From the NCBI GenBank assembly GCA_029216955.1, contig JANAVB010029819.1, positions 29,685,435 through 29,749,434 on the forward strand: a DNA stretch of 64,000 bases, written 5' to 3'. This DNA is from Iris pallida. Taxonomy: Eukaryota > Streptophyta > Magnoliopsida > Asparagales > Iridaceae. The notes under the pieces were generated by a model. That model did no database searches. It had not been told where the DNA came from and saw nothing but the letters and a program-made list of their open reading frames with translations. Within the stretch, counting starts at the first letter, position 1; each line of letters opens with the position of its first letter. Both the position numbers and the translations under genes were made by a program. Positions 33,327-43,320 of the stretch are shown here, piece by piece.

Positions 33327-33965
33327 TCTTTTTTTGGCTTTATTTGCTTTTGGTTTGGAGACACTTTTGTCTCACTTTTGGTGTAGGTTTTTGAAAAATG
33401 TAGCTCTTTGTCATTTCCTTTGTTAAAGAAATAAAAAACCCTTTGCTTTGTTCAACTGTTTTGGTGATTTTTGTGGACCTATTATATTTTGCGCACTTTG
33501 GTGTGGGTGCAGATAATAAGTTGTATGACGGACCCAGCATATTTACTCAGAGATAATATGGACGTGGTAAATATGGAGTATTTTCACTGGCAATTTTATG
33601 TGGACTTATTATCCTTGAGGTATCTTAGTTTTAGGTATGAATTGATAACTTGAGAGAGAGGACCAACATATTTACTCAGAGGTAATGTGGACATAGTAAA
33701 TATGGGCTAACTGGTGAGCTTTCCTACTCAGAGGTATTATGGACATGGTAGGAGTGAACTGTGTAGGGGTTTATAGAACAACTCAGAGGTAATATTGACG
33801 TGGATGTTCTATGGTGCAACCACAGGGATTGTTGTATGGAATGCTTACTCAGAGGTGATATGGACGTGGTAAACATTGCCTTAAGCATGATCTTATATGG
33901 TGCAGGATCTTGCTTGATGAGGTGTATAGAGGCAACTCAGAGGTAATGTGGACGTGGTTGTTCTT
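33327..33965. repeat. Element B hairpin array
   Basis: Six hairpins with a shared loop. CATATTTAC pairs with GTAAATATG twice (33538-33546/33567-33575 and 33667-33675/33696-33704). The others are TCCTAC/GTAGGA (33722-33727/33748-33753), ATAGAACA/TGTTCTAT (33773-33780/33805-33812), AATGCTTAC/GTAAACATT (33840-33848/33869-33877, one mismatch) and CAAC/GTTG (33933-33936/33957-33960). In five of six the loop is exactly 20 nt, consensus TCAGAGGTAATRTGGACGTG. A CTATTAT/ATAATAAG hairpin with an inner GCAC/GTGC-like pair lies at 33479-33520. It sits between the ends of two convergent genes. Confidence 0.88.
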
Positions 33966-33993
33966 TTATTGGGGATAGAATGCAACAAAATGG

Positions 33994-35260
33994 CTAGGTT
34001 CTAAAAGCATATAATTTCAAAAGATGGGGTGTGAACTTGGTTTGGTCTAGTTCACCAGTCCTCTCTCTGGGGAGAGGTAGTATGTTTTTGACAGATGTCA
34101 AGAGTGGAACTTCCCTGAGGTTTTGCCATCGATGGGAAGTATGGTTGTTAATTTGGCTGACAGAACCTTCCTGAAGACTGAACCGACGCTGGTGTCGGAG
34201 TCCCAAATTGAAGTTTCAGATGAGTGAGAATGTATGACATCCTCTTCTTCTGATTCTTCTGGAGTTGTTGGAGGCGTCATGTAGCCTACCCCCCATCGGG
34301 TATGGTGATAGTAGTCTTGCGGCTTCCTTTTGGCCGTAAAAGTCGTAGGGGAAGGCATCAACCTTTGTCGTAGTTCAGACCTTGGCCGCTCTTCAAGTTG
34401 TAACCCAACTTTTGGATGAGATACTTGGCTCGATCGTTGTACCGGTAGGTTTGCATTCTACCGGTGTCGGGTTCTGGCTCCGTCGGTAGGAGGTCTTGGT
34501 GACGCTCGACTTTGCCAAAGATAATGGGCTTCTTGTCCTTGTTCCGAGGTGGGACTATGTAACAGACTCCTTGGTACAGGACAACTCAATTTATATGACT
34601 CACAATCGTTATTTGTGTTTGCAAGGACTGTAGAGCATTATCTAGAGTGTATATGGTATTCTAATGTGGAAGACTAGAATAATTGAAAGACACTCTCTTA
34701 TTGATAAAATACGGGATCTTGTCTCGAGGGATTACATCATCGAGGGATGGAGCATCGACATTAGCCGATATATACTCTCCAAGTTCTTCATCAGTAAGAA
34801 CTGGAGCAGCCGTGGGAGGTTCAGAAGAGTTCTTCAGGAGCTTGTCCTGCGCTGGCTCCTGGGACTGTGCTGAGAAGGATGTCGAGGTCTTCTCCTATGT
34901 CCTGACGGGTGCCGACAACTAAGGACGTCTGCCTTTGTGCCGCACCTTGAGGTGAGCCGTACCATGAGGGGAGCCTCAGTTGGTGTGTCGGAAGCTAGAG
35001 CATTTTCCCGTAGTTTGGCTACGAGAGGAACCGCCGCTTGAGGGGGCTTGCCTTTGAGACGTATCTTCAATGGAGCTTCATTAGACGTTCTGCCGAGAGA
35101 AGCTGGCACCTTCCCGCGGAGTTTGACTCCTATTGGGGCCGACATTTGAGGCGGCCTCCCTTTGAGTCGTACTTTTAGGGGAGCGTTGATTATCATGTCC
35201 GCCTCTGAGTCATCTTCGACCTTGGCTTCTGCCTCATTATCAGCGTCATTGGCTTCATCT
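33994..35260 (-). pseudogene. Element B protease-RT linker, cut off before RT
   Basis: Matches A's linker. Units of APLKVRLKGRPP / PIGVKLRGKVP / APLKIRLKGKPP / VPLVAKLREN type lie at 35196-34834. A frameshifted middle follows (34830-34370). Then comes KRKPQDYYHHTRWGVGYMTPP and an acidic HSSETSIWDSDTSVGSVF block (34361-34098). Right after this, at about 33990, where A continues into RT, B passes into the hairpin array. The RT, both RNase H and integrase regions (over 3 kb in A) are therefore missing in one step. Confidence 0.75.
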
Positions 35261-35284
35261 CCGAGATGAATTGATTTGTACAGG

Positions 35285-36175
35285 TCATCCTAACAGGATG
35301 TTATACTTGACGTCTGTATCCACAACATAGTAAGTCACCTCGGTCTGGAGATTGCCGATGTGACACTTAAAGCAGATCTTCCCCAGTGGCTCACTCTTAC
35401 TGGCGTTGAAGCCACTGATGGTAGTGTAAGACACTGTCAGGCGTTGCAACAGGATCTCCAACGTTTGAAGTAGAGTTCGGGGGATGATGCTGAGTGAAGA
35501 CCCACGGTCAATCTGTATTCGATCCACCTTGATGGCACTGACATACCCTGTGTAATACAGGGGTCTGTTGTGCCTGTTGTTCTTGACCAACATATCCTGT
35601 TGAGTGAATATGATGTTGGGGATGACCTCCCCCACATTATGGCAGTACGGACATGCGGTAGGATCGTTGTCAGGCTGCTTGACCTGACTGATGAAAGATT
35701 CGGCGTCCTTCAGGGCTTCGCAGAGAGCTTCCCGAGTATCTTTGGATAGGCGGAGAAGCTCGAATAAGGAAAGCCGTACTGGAGTACTGGCCAGTTGTGC
35801 CAGTATGTCAAAGTTGTGGGGCATGGCTAACCCCGGAGTGTTATATTTTCGAAGATGCCTGTCGAAGCGGGCCTCCTTCTGCTTTTGTTTATTAGCTGCA
35901 AGAGGTTGGGATGGACCTTCCCCTTTGACAGCTGTGGTGATGATAGGAGACATCACTTCGGACGGGGTATCCTCAGGCTGGGCGTTCTGCTGTGAACACG
36001 TTTGTACGGGCAGTGCTTTCTCAAGGGAGGAAGTCACCATTCGGCAAGACTTGGTCTTCTTGTGCTTTTTTTTGGAGCTAGAGGGTACCCCCGGTTGAGT
36101 CAGCTTTGGAACGAGATTCGGGTTAACCCATATGATCTCACCCTTGGATGTTGTGAGTGGTGTCAGCCCACCCAC
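35285..36175 (-). CDS. Element B gag C-terminus and protease
   Basis: An open 296-codon frame. It contains a basic middle (KQKQKEARFDRHLRK), a leucine-rich LSLFELLRLSKDTREAL block, CPYCHNVGEVIPNIIF with its CxxCH pair, the LYYTGYVSAIKVDRIQIDRG active-site block reading DRGSSLSIIP, and the C-terminal VDTDVKYNILLG strand just before a stop. In Tat proteases the site is D-G-G-S-S-like (family knowledge), so B's R at the second position may reduce activity. B keeps the fused gag-protease unit open while lacking pol, as expected of an element that supplies its own particle only. Confidence 0.78.
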   Translation of the reverse strand: MGGLTPLTTSKGEIIWVNPNLVPKLTQPGVPSSSKKKHKKTKSCRMVTSSLEKALPVQTCSQQNAQPEDTPSEVMSPIITTAVKGEGPSQPLAANKQKQKEARFDRHLRKYNTPGLAMPHNFDILAQLASTPVRLSLFELLRLSKDTREALCEALKDAESFISQVKQPDNDPTACPYCHNVGEVIPNIIFTQQDMLVKNNRHNRPLYYTGYVSAIKVDRIQIDRGSSLSIIPRTLLQTLEILLQRLTVSYTTISGFNASKSEPLGKICFKCHIGNLQTEVTYYVVDTDVKYNILLG

Positions 36176-36271
36176 GTTGTCGTGGGTTGGTGGAAGGTTA
36201 TCTACTTCTATTGTCGCCTTTGGGATAGGGACGACGCCATCTTGAGCTGTGGTAGGCAGTAAGGTATCGAA

Positions 36272-36493
36272 CTAGAGCGATACTTTGTTGGCCGAGACTA
36301 TCTTCTCCTCGTAATCGATAACGATAACGTTCGCATTGATCATGCATTGTATATAGTCTTTGAGGATGTAACAGTCTTTAGTTGGATGCCCAACGAACCG
36401 ATGGTAGTGACAATACCTCGGGTCGCCGACTTTGCCCACTTCATCAGGATGCTTGGGATCAGGCAACTTGATTTTGTTGCCCTGCTTCAACAT
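36272..36493 (-). CDS. Element B gag knuckle segment
   Basis: LKQGNKIKLPDPKHPDE, then YCHYHRFVGHPTKDCYILKD, with an intact C-x2-H-x6-H-x4-C set, then a hydrophobic YIQCMINANVI. It matches A 12942-12780. It is separated from the protease frame by a stop at about 36270. Confidence 0.8.
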   Translation of the reverse strand: MLKQGNKIKLPDPKHPDEVGKVGDPRYCHYHRFVGHPTKDCYILKDYIQCMINANVIVIDYEEKIVSANKVSL

Positions 36494-36619
36494 CCCGAAG
36501 AGTTATAAGGTATCTTCATCGTTGAAGGAGTATACCATCTTCGGCCTTGGTGCAGGAGGAGGCCTCTGAGCAGGACCATGCGTGTTGTTAGACGCATTGA
36601 TAGTCAATGCCTGCTTCCC

Positions 36620-37578
36620 TTATGCTTCATGGCTGCTACTGCTAGTCGCGGGCCGTTTCCCTTTGTCGTCAAAGGTGGGGAAGTTAACCCCAAGAAGGCG
36701 AGCATTACGCACCTTCTTCTCAGCAGCTTCGACTTCAATGATCAACGAATTCCAATCATGCGGGGGAGTGGAGTTGAGCCATAGCTTGATCGCGGGGATC
36801 ATGTTCATGCTGCAGGAGTCGATGAGTGCATGTTCCGGCATGCCTGGAGGCAACCTTAGCCATGCTTGTCGGAAACGCTCGATGAATTCTCGAACAGTCT
36901 CCTTCTCAGTCTGTCGTACTTCTATTAGAAACGACATGGTCATGTCTCTCCCTCCGTCGTAGAACCGATCGAGGAAGAGGCATGTCAAATCATCAAAGGA
37001 TGATATGGACTTGTCAGGGAGACTGCAGTACCAGTCATAGGCGACTCCCTTCAGAGCACCAAAAAATAGGCTCGTGTATAGGCGTCTTCCTTTAGGAGAT
37101 GTCCAGTTTAAGACTAGAAGTAGGTCAAGTACCAAAGAGGAGAATCCTTTCCGTCGTATGGCGTCAGTGTATATGGTTTATACTTGGAAGGATAAACCAC
37201 CTTGTTCCACTCAAGAGGGTAGTGTTGAGGAAGCCCCAACTTCTGACGTTCTTCTTGCCTGTTTCGGGCCTCGAAGCGTTCACGCAGGTCTCTAATCATC
37301 TCGACCAAGTCTTCTGTCGAGCTGGGAGCAGGTAAAGGCGATACGGCCTGAAGCTGTATATTAGAAGGAGCTGACGCTCGTGGTGCGGTGTGATGTTCCG
37401 TGCCTGAAGATACCCGTTGAGAGGGTATACTTGATTCTCCGTTAGCCCCTGGATCAGGACTGGTGGAGGCAGGTGCCCTTGCCAGAGTGGTCCGGATGCC
37501 GAACACTGCCTGGATCAAGATATACATGGAGGCAAAGAGGGTTTTGAGACTCCCCTCGAGAGTATCTATGCGCTGCAT
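36620..37578 (-). pseudogene. Element B gag core
   Basis: Two frames. 37578-37114 begins MQRIDTLEGSLKTLF, a short helical oligomerisation-like start, and goes through GLPQHYPLEWNKVVYPSKYK and YDGKDSPLWYLTYF. The frame at 37135-36620 carries GVAYDWYCSLPDKSISSF, DLTCLFLDRFYDGG, TVREFIERFRQAWLRLPPG and an NARLLGVNFPTF tail. It is the same order as in A and X. A frame change near 37110 (in the stretch before the SLPD block) separates them. Confidence 0.82.
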
Positions 37579-38430
37579 GACGTCTAGTGCTGGAGCATCT
37601 GATTCTCCTTCGTCGCCACCCCTTCCATGTAGGCTGTCATAACATGGGTGAAAGTGGATGGATCGGTCGATGCTTCGCTTTCGACCTTTCTTTCCTGTAG
37701 AGGGGCTTCTTTTTTCGAGGCCTCGTGTTGGCTACCCCCAGCTACATCACGGTCGGTTTATGGGAGCGCTTCCTCATTTTCGAAGGGAGGGTTGTCAGAG
37801 GCTTGACTACCTCGGGCTGTTGCATCCGCCAGATCCTTGCTCCTTGCTCGGGTGCGTTCGTACACCCCTGGGTACGGGAACACTATTTTGTTTTTTTTCA
37901 TCTAAATCTTGGATTTAGAGGCTGAGGAGTTGGTGGTTGTCTTTCTCACAGATGAGTGAGAATTGGAGACAACATGACAGGAAGTGATCTTGGGCTCTTC
38001 TTCGTCTTCAATTGACACTTTCTTTTTGAGGCGATGTCGGATAGGTGTGGTGGATTGCAGTCGCTGAAACATGGACTACCTCTGTGGTGGAGCCACTATT
38101 TCCTAACAACTGTAGTTGATGGTGACATAGCACAGGTGTGCCCTACGAGGGGCACATTTTGCTTATTGGTCAGCTCTCCTGATCTACATTTGTGACTGAT
38201 CACATTACACAAATCGTGATGGAAGAGTTTCACTTTAACACCCCTATCAGGCGCATAACAAGGCCAAGCACCGGGGTGGTCATGTGAATGTTGTACCCCC
38301 TAATCAAGTTCACGCGCATGAGATGCGCCCCGATCATTGGTGGAGGAACAACATTTATGGCAACTTGAGTCCACTTCATGTGCATTACCCAAGTGGGCGC
38401 ATGGACTCAACATCGCGGTTGCCTAGCTAT
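37579..38430 (-). pseudogene. Element B gag N-terminal region, decayed
   Basis: No long frame. Around 38060-38150 the minus strand reads HLCYVTINYSC, a stop, then a QRSSMFQRL block, equivalent to HPCTYIVINCC...QRHSVFQRL in A. The rest contains GGGCGCAT-type words (near 38250-38400) and short acidic pieces. This joins ORF1 to the Gag core. Confidence 0.5.
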
Positions 38431-38437
38431 ACTTGGT

Positions 38438-39139
38438 TCAAAACACATTAGTTGTGCCCAAGCGGGATAGGGACTTTAGGAGTCGACCCATTTCTGGCAC
38501 AGATGATCCCGAGTCAACTCTGTACAGCTTACCATCAACAGCGTGCATGATTTTGAATGCATGCTTCTGGCTTGCTGTTGGCGTAGCACGTTCGTGGCGT
38601 ATGGCCGGTGCTGTCTTGGATTTCTTTGTACTAGCCTGCGAAGGCGCAAAGTACTCAGAATCCAATTGTGCCTTACCATGACAACGAGTGGGTCTGTTGA
38701 AGACAGACGTTCTCTCCTGCGCACCAGAGTTCATGCGTTGGAGATTGGTTGCACCTTTGCTCCGTTGGTGCATCATTTTTGGCTGGGAAGAAGACAGTTG
38801 GGGAATGCAGTCAACACTGCGTTTCCCAAACAGATGTGCGGCACCAGTGGGCACATCCTTATTGCTGAGAACGTCAGCTGAAAGGGCCAGCTGTAGTGGC
38901 ACATCCCCTTTAGTGATGGTGCCAAGTGCATCGACCTTGCGTACCCAGACTTGGTGGGTCTTCTTCGGCTTTGGTAGCCTCTTCGAAGGACTCGCGCTGC
39001 CTTCAGAGATGAACTTCTCAAACACCTGTTGATTGAGGTGCACCACAAGTGTTTTCTTGGAGGAGCCGAGTTTCATGTTGTCAGATTGCATCACAGCTTT
39101 CTCGTTGGAGGAGAAAGAGGTCCCCAGCAGAGTCACCAT
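38438..39139 (-). CDS. Element B ORF1, open for 233 codons, start codon in the PBS
   Basis: MVTLLGTSFSSNEKAVMQSD is followed by KLGSSKKTLVVHLNQQVFE, then a basic middle (SKRLPKPKKTHQVWVRKV) and a mixed C-terminal part. A and the fragment at 58746 share the first about 50 residues. The ATG is 39139-39137 and the primer binding site begins at 39138, so the first six codons of ORF1 are written by the PBS and the sequence right after it. The function is unknown. The conserved head could be kept by selection on the PBS, on the protein, or on both. Confidence 0.7.
   Translation of the reverse strand: MVTLLGTSFSSNEKAVMQSDNMKLGSSKKTLVVHLNQQVFEKFISEGSASPSKRLPKPKKTHQVWVRKVDALGTITKGDVPLQLALSADVLSNKDVPTGAAHLFGKRSVDCIPQLSSSQPKMMHQRSKGATNLQRMNSGAQERTSVFNRPTRCHGKAQLDSEYFAPSQASTKKSKTAPAIRHERATPTASQKHAFKIMHAVDGKLYRVDSGSSVPEMGRLLKSLSRLGTTNVF
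39121..39138 (-). other. Element B primer binding site
   Basis: TGGTGACTCTGCTGGGGA, three bases (AGA) after the LTR end. It is the Tat/Ogre-type PBS; from memory the primer is described as tRNA-Arg. Confidence 0.8.
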
Positions 39140-39141
39140 CT

Positions 39142-41267
39142 TGTTTGCTATTAAAAAAATTTTGATTGATGTTTTTAATTACAAACAGAACAGAGTACAA
39201 TATAGGACTTAGACGTAGTCCTATGATTACACTTTTGTTTTTATCTAGGTACCGTGTCAATGGAGCGAGTGGTAATACGTTGACTCTTTTGACGATCTGA
39301 CGACCATCTTGAACTTTCTGAAGGTCTAGGTTCCTCTAGATGTCGGAGCGTTGCGAGGAAAAGTGGATGTTAAATGTTTCTTCTGGCCTCCTTGGGTGGA
39401 TATAACAGTCTGTCTGTATATATCTCTTCCTCTGTTTGTGTCTGTGTCATGAAGGAATGATCTTGCTATTTATAGATAGTAGGCTGGCTGCTTATACGAA
39501 AATATGTCGGATGTGCCTGGACGTTGGGACGCCACATGGCTGATGCTGACGGGGGTGTATGGACGATGTGCCCCGAGTTGTTATGGAATCTGCTCGAACT
39601 GCTTCGTTGGGCTGCGGAGGAGATGACACATGGCAGTTGCTGAGATTTGGTGGTTGCTGAGATATTGGGTGGTTAGCACCCATTCTTTGAATAGAACCGA
39701 GTCAAGAGACGCGTGGCGTACACCTGTGGCTCAAAGATCTCGGTTTTGGAGGAGAGTGATCTGTTGCGGTGCTCCTAGGATCTGGCTCATGGAGGTGACT
39801 TATTCCTATGAGTTTTAGGCATCATAGACAAGTCTGGGTGTATGGCTTTTGAGGCGCATACAGAGCTTCGTATCAGGGTGCCCTAGGATCAGGCGCAGGG
39901 GAGGCAACTTGGTCTCATAACTTTTTAGGAGTCATGAGCAAGTCCAGGCACATGGCTTTTGAGGCGCATGCAGAGCTTAAGTCTTCTGTTGCTTGAGATC
40001 AGAAGTGAGCTGAGGGGGGCGTATGACCACTGGGGCACATGTCATCTTCTGGGTGCATGGCCATGAGGCACATACGAATGATCGATCGGCCACGTGGCAA
40101 TTATTGCCGACCCAAGGTGTAATGATGGTGCTGACATCAGCGGTGCTTCATTTTCTGCAAAAGGATGCTGATTGGACGGCTCATGTAATGCATCACCGCC
40201 ATTGTAATTCAGTTTTAAATGCTTGATGATGAAATGTTTGAAAGGGGCACATCGATTAATTTTGATCTGGCCACATGGGTCTATGTCCCACTGGGCGCAT
40301 CAGTACGGAGCGCATGGTGCTGACGGCGCATCAGCCAATGTGTCGCATTCTCTTTGGCCCGCTTGTTGAGTTTTTCGATGCGTTAATGGTTGCCTTGACT
40401 TAGTCGAATACGAGGCGACGGATGCATTTTCTATTAATGCAAATTCATTGCATAGAATTTGGAATGTTGGCCATTTGGCACTCGGGTGTAGGCTGCCCGT
40501 GCTTATAAATAGCCGCATAAGGGAAAGCTTTGCCTTCATTCTTCATTTTGATGTAAGGATGAAATTGGCCAGAGCTCTGCCTTGGCGAACTGCCGAACTC
40601 GAGCTCTTTCTGAGGGTGAAGATGCATTACTCCAGTCTTTCCGTCGCTCTTAGCTTCTGTGGTAGTGTCTGTTGCATCCAAATATCGGGGTCGTCGAGTC
40701 CCGACACAGGCCGATGGTGCCTATTGCATCCAAAGATCGGGGCGGTCATGCCCTAATTTTTGTTATTCTGGAAGAGCCACAGGTCGCCGAGCGTTTCTGT
40801 TGCTTTCGAAGACCAGGGCATCGTGCCGCAATCTTTGTCGAGCTAGGAGAGCTCCTTCTCCTGCTATAGAAAGGCTGATTGGTGCTGATGAGAGAGTGAT
40901 TAGCTCTGACTATGCACGGAGATGCGCATACGTTAAGATGCTGGAATGATCCGCCTTGATGAGACATCAGAGTGATGCACCTGATGGATGAAGCACCTGG
41001 CATAGGGCACATGGCAGTTGCTGCGCTTGGCTATCATTTTAGGATCTTTCTTTTTGTAGAAGTTCTCCTTTGTAAAGCCTTTCTTTTACACATGTAATAG
41101 ACTTTCATATGAAAAAGCCTTATTTTTAATTTCTTTAAACTTGTACTTTTTTTTGTTGTGCCAAGTATCTGTTTGAGTTTTCTAGCGCATTTGAGTTGGT
41201 CGTATGGTTGGGTTGAGCGCATAGGAACTCTGGCCTATAGATGTGCCTAAAATTCCTTGTTTCTATA
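39142..41267 (-). repeat. Element B 5' LTR
   Basis: 2126 bp, paired with 16482-18604. The start is mutated to TATAGAAAC where the other copy has TGTAGAAGC. It ends ...AGCAAACA. The TATA box CTATAAATA is at 39467-39475 (minus). The TTGAGCGCATAGGAACTC block near its start is shared with the left copy. Confidence 0.92.
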
Positions 41268-42620
41268 CTAATAATGTACCATCAAACCCTATTATTGATA
41301 AAAGGAATGAGGCTGACGATGATCTAGAAGAAGTATCCCCCGAACCAGCCGTAGAACAACCATTGGCCATATATTTGAAGGGCCCTGTGTGGAAGAAGCT
41401 CATCCAAGAGCCTCTGGCTATATATTTGAAGGGTCCTGTATGGAAGGATCCTGTCGCAGAGCCATTGGTCATTAATCTGCCTAGTCTCTCTGACAAATGC
41501 AATTCCACCAAACCATCACAAGAAGCTCGTAAAGGAGAGAGTGAACCTTTTGTTATCGATCTCTGTAAAAAAATGACAAACGTAAATTCTATGCCACCTT
41601 TGGTGATCGATCTGAGGTCTACAAAAAAGAAGGAGCCTTTTGTGATTGATCTAAGGGCCAAGAAAGAGGAACCGTTTGTGATTGATCTTCGACAAGCCAA
41701 GTGCCCTGTTCAGTCGAACGAGCCCCTAGTAATTGATCTGACTCATGCTGCGATTGCTGTAAGAGCAGATGTTGTAAACAAACATCCATGTATCAAACAT
41801 CCTGAGGATGTTTGCCAGGAAGAAGAAATCTTATACATACCTAATGAAAGGGATTTTTCTTTTGATCATTCTAGTGTTCCTAATTCTAGTCAAAAATCTG
41901 TAGAGTCTTTATGCTCACTTGTAAAGTATACGAAGTTGTCAATGTATGTATCTGTATCTTCTTAAAGTAGTACTCCCTGCCTTTCATATAAGGATTCATA
42001 CTTCAAACTTCCTGCAAGACAGATCGACGGTACAGCATTCATATTTGGCAATGCCAAAGTTCCTAAGGAAGCTTTAATGGAGGATCCAGAAATAGATATT
42101 AGTAGAATACAGTTTTATCGATACACCTTTCAAGCGAAGAACATCATCTAAAGGATGGGTTATGATTTAAATAGTCAGGAAGGTCTTAATTTTGGTAAGG
42201 GTCGGCGTTTACCACTGCGTATCACAACTCCAAAAGGGAAACCACAAAACTATTATCATCGTACTCACTCTGGGTTAGGATATATGACTCCCCTGCCACT
42301 CCAGAGCTTCTAGTTGAAGAAAGTGATGATATGTACTCTCATTCCTCTGACACTTCAATTTGGGACTCTGATAACAGTATTGGAGCAGTCTTTATGGAGG
42401 CATTTTCAGTCAATATGGTATCAGTAGACCAGATTGACGAAGACGATTAAATTATAGAACCCTTTGAATATGACCCTTTCCCTTAACAGCTTGATATACT
42501 GTGGAAAATATGGTTTCAATAATGGGAACCACCTACCGAATATAACGTTATACAAGTCAACTTGGGGTTTCAGATTCCCCTAAGACTATCTTCATTAGTA
42601 AAAGTCTATCCGAAGAGGAT
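41268..42620 (+). pseudogene. X protease-RT linker with PLVIDLR repeats
   Basis: The open part (to 41965) starts NNVPSNPIIDKRNEADDDLEE, matching A's linker. It continues with two EPLAIYLKGPVWK units, EPLVINLPS, EPFVIDLCKK, PPLVIDLRS, EPFVIDLRA, EPFVIDLRQ and EPLVIDLT, at least eight units of P-[LF]-x-I-x-L type. After 41965 the sequence is frameshifted but still shows GRRLPLRITTPKGKPQNYY, a GYMTP block and SDTSIWDSDNSIG-like residues. The repeats look like short beta strands. Function unknown. Confidence 0.72.
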
Positions 42621-43320
42621 CAGCAAGCTCTTGTACAGCTCATACGGCAATACATTGATGTATTCGTCTAGAGTTATAAATATATGACTGGACTTAACAC
42701 ACGAATAGCAATGCACTGCCTCGACATACTTTTTAATGCTAAGCCAGCAAAGCAACAACAACGACTTTTCCATCCGAAGATTATGGAAGATATTAAAATT
42801 GAGGTCAAAAAGCTCATAGCTAGTGGCTTTGTTCTTAAAGAACAACGTCCCCATTGGCTAGTAAATATTATCCCAGTCATGAAGAAGAATGGGAAGATCC
42901 GAGTTTGTATTGCTTATCGAGATCATAATTCAGCCTGCCTTAGGGATAAATTCTCTTTTCCAATCACGGACGTCATTATCAATAATACTTGTGGCTATGA
43001 ATGTATGTCTTTTATTGACGGGTTTTTAGGCTATAATCAAATCAAGATATTCCCTAATGATGAGAAGCACCCATCATTCCTAATACCGTTGGGGGTATAC
43101 TACTATACAGTGATGCCCTTTGGTTTAAAGAATGCTGGAGATACATATCAGCATGGAATGAGCACAATTTTTTATGAACATTTGCAAAAAATAATAAAAT
43201 GCTACGTAGACGATATTGTAGTGAAGAGTCATTCAAAAGACGATCACCTCCGAGACTTGAGACTGGTGTTTGAATTATGTGTGTACATCAACTCAAGATA
43301 AACCACATAAAGTCATTTTT
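42621..43320 (+). pseudogene. X reverse transcriptase
   Basis: The frame 42684-43301 reads through most RT motifs: IAMHCLDILFNAKPAKQQQR, LIASGFVLKEQRPHWL, VMKKNGKIRVCIAYRDHNSA, MSFIDGFLGYNQIKIF with the first catalytic Asp, GVYYYTVMPFGLKNAGDTYQ and YVDDIVVKSHSKDDHL with the Asp pair. A frameshift at about 43290 separates the thumb part (SFLGVSNGKYFSFIITSKGT, 43310-43470). It is among the better preserved parts of X. Confidence 0.9.

Larger units (their letters stand above)
16482..41267 (-). mobile_element. Element B: non-autonomous gag-protease gypsy element carrying an antisense gene
   Basis: 24.8 kb on the minus strand, of which about 9.5 kb is two later solo LTRs. In its own order: 5' LTR 41267-39142, PBS, ORF1, gag, protease, repeat linker, then directly the hairpin array (no RT, RNase H or integrase), the convergent antisense gene (18931-33326), polypurine tract and 3' LTR 18604-16482. 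The exact CTAAT duplication shows that it inserted as a unit. The LTRs agree at about nine positions in ten where I compared them, with mainly C/T and G/A differences. It would depend on proteins of a related element such as A. Confidence 0.9.
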
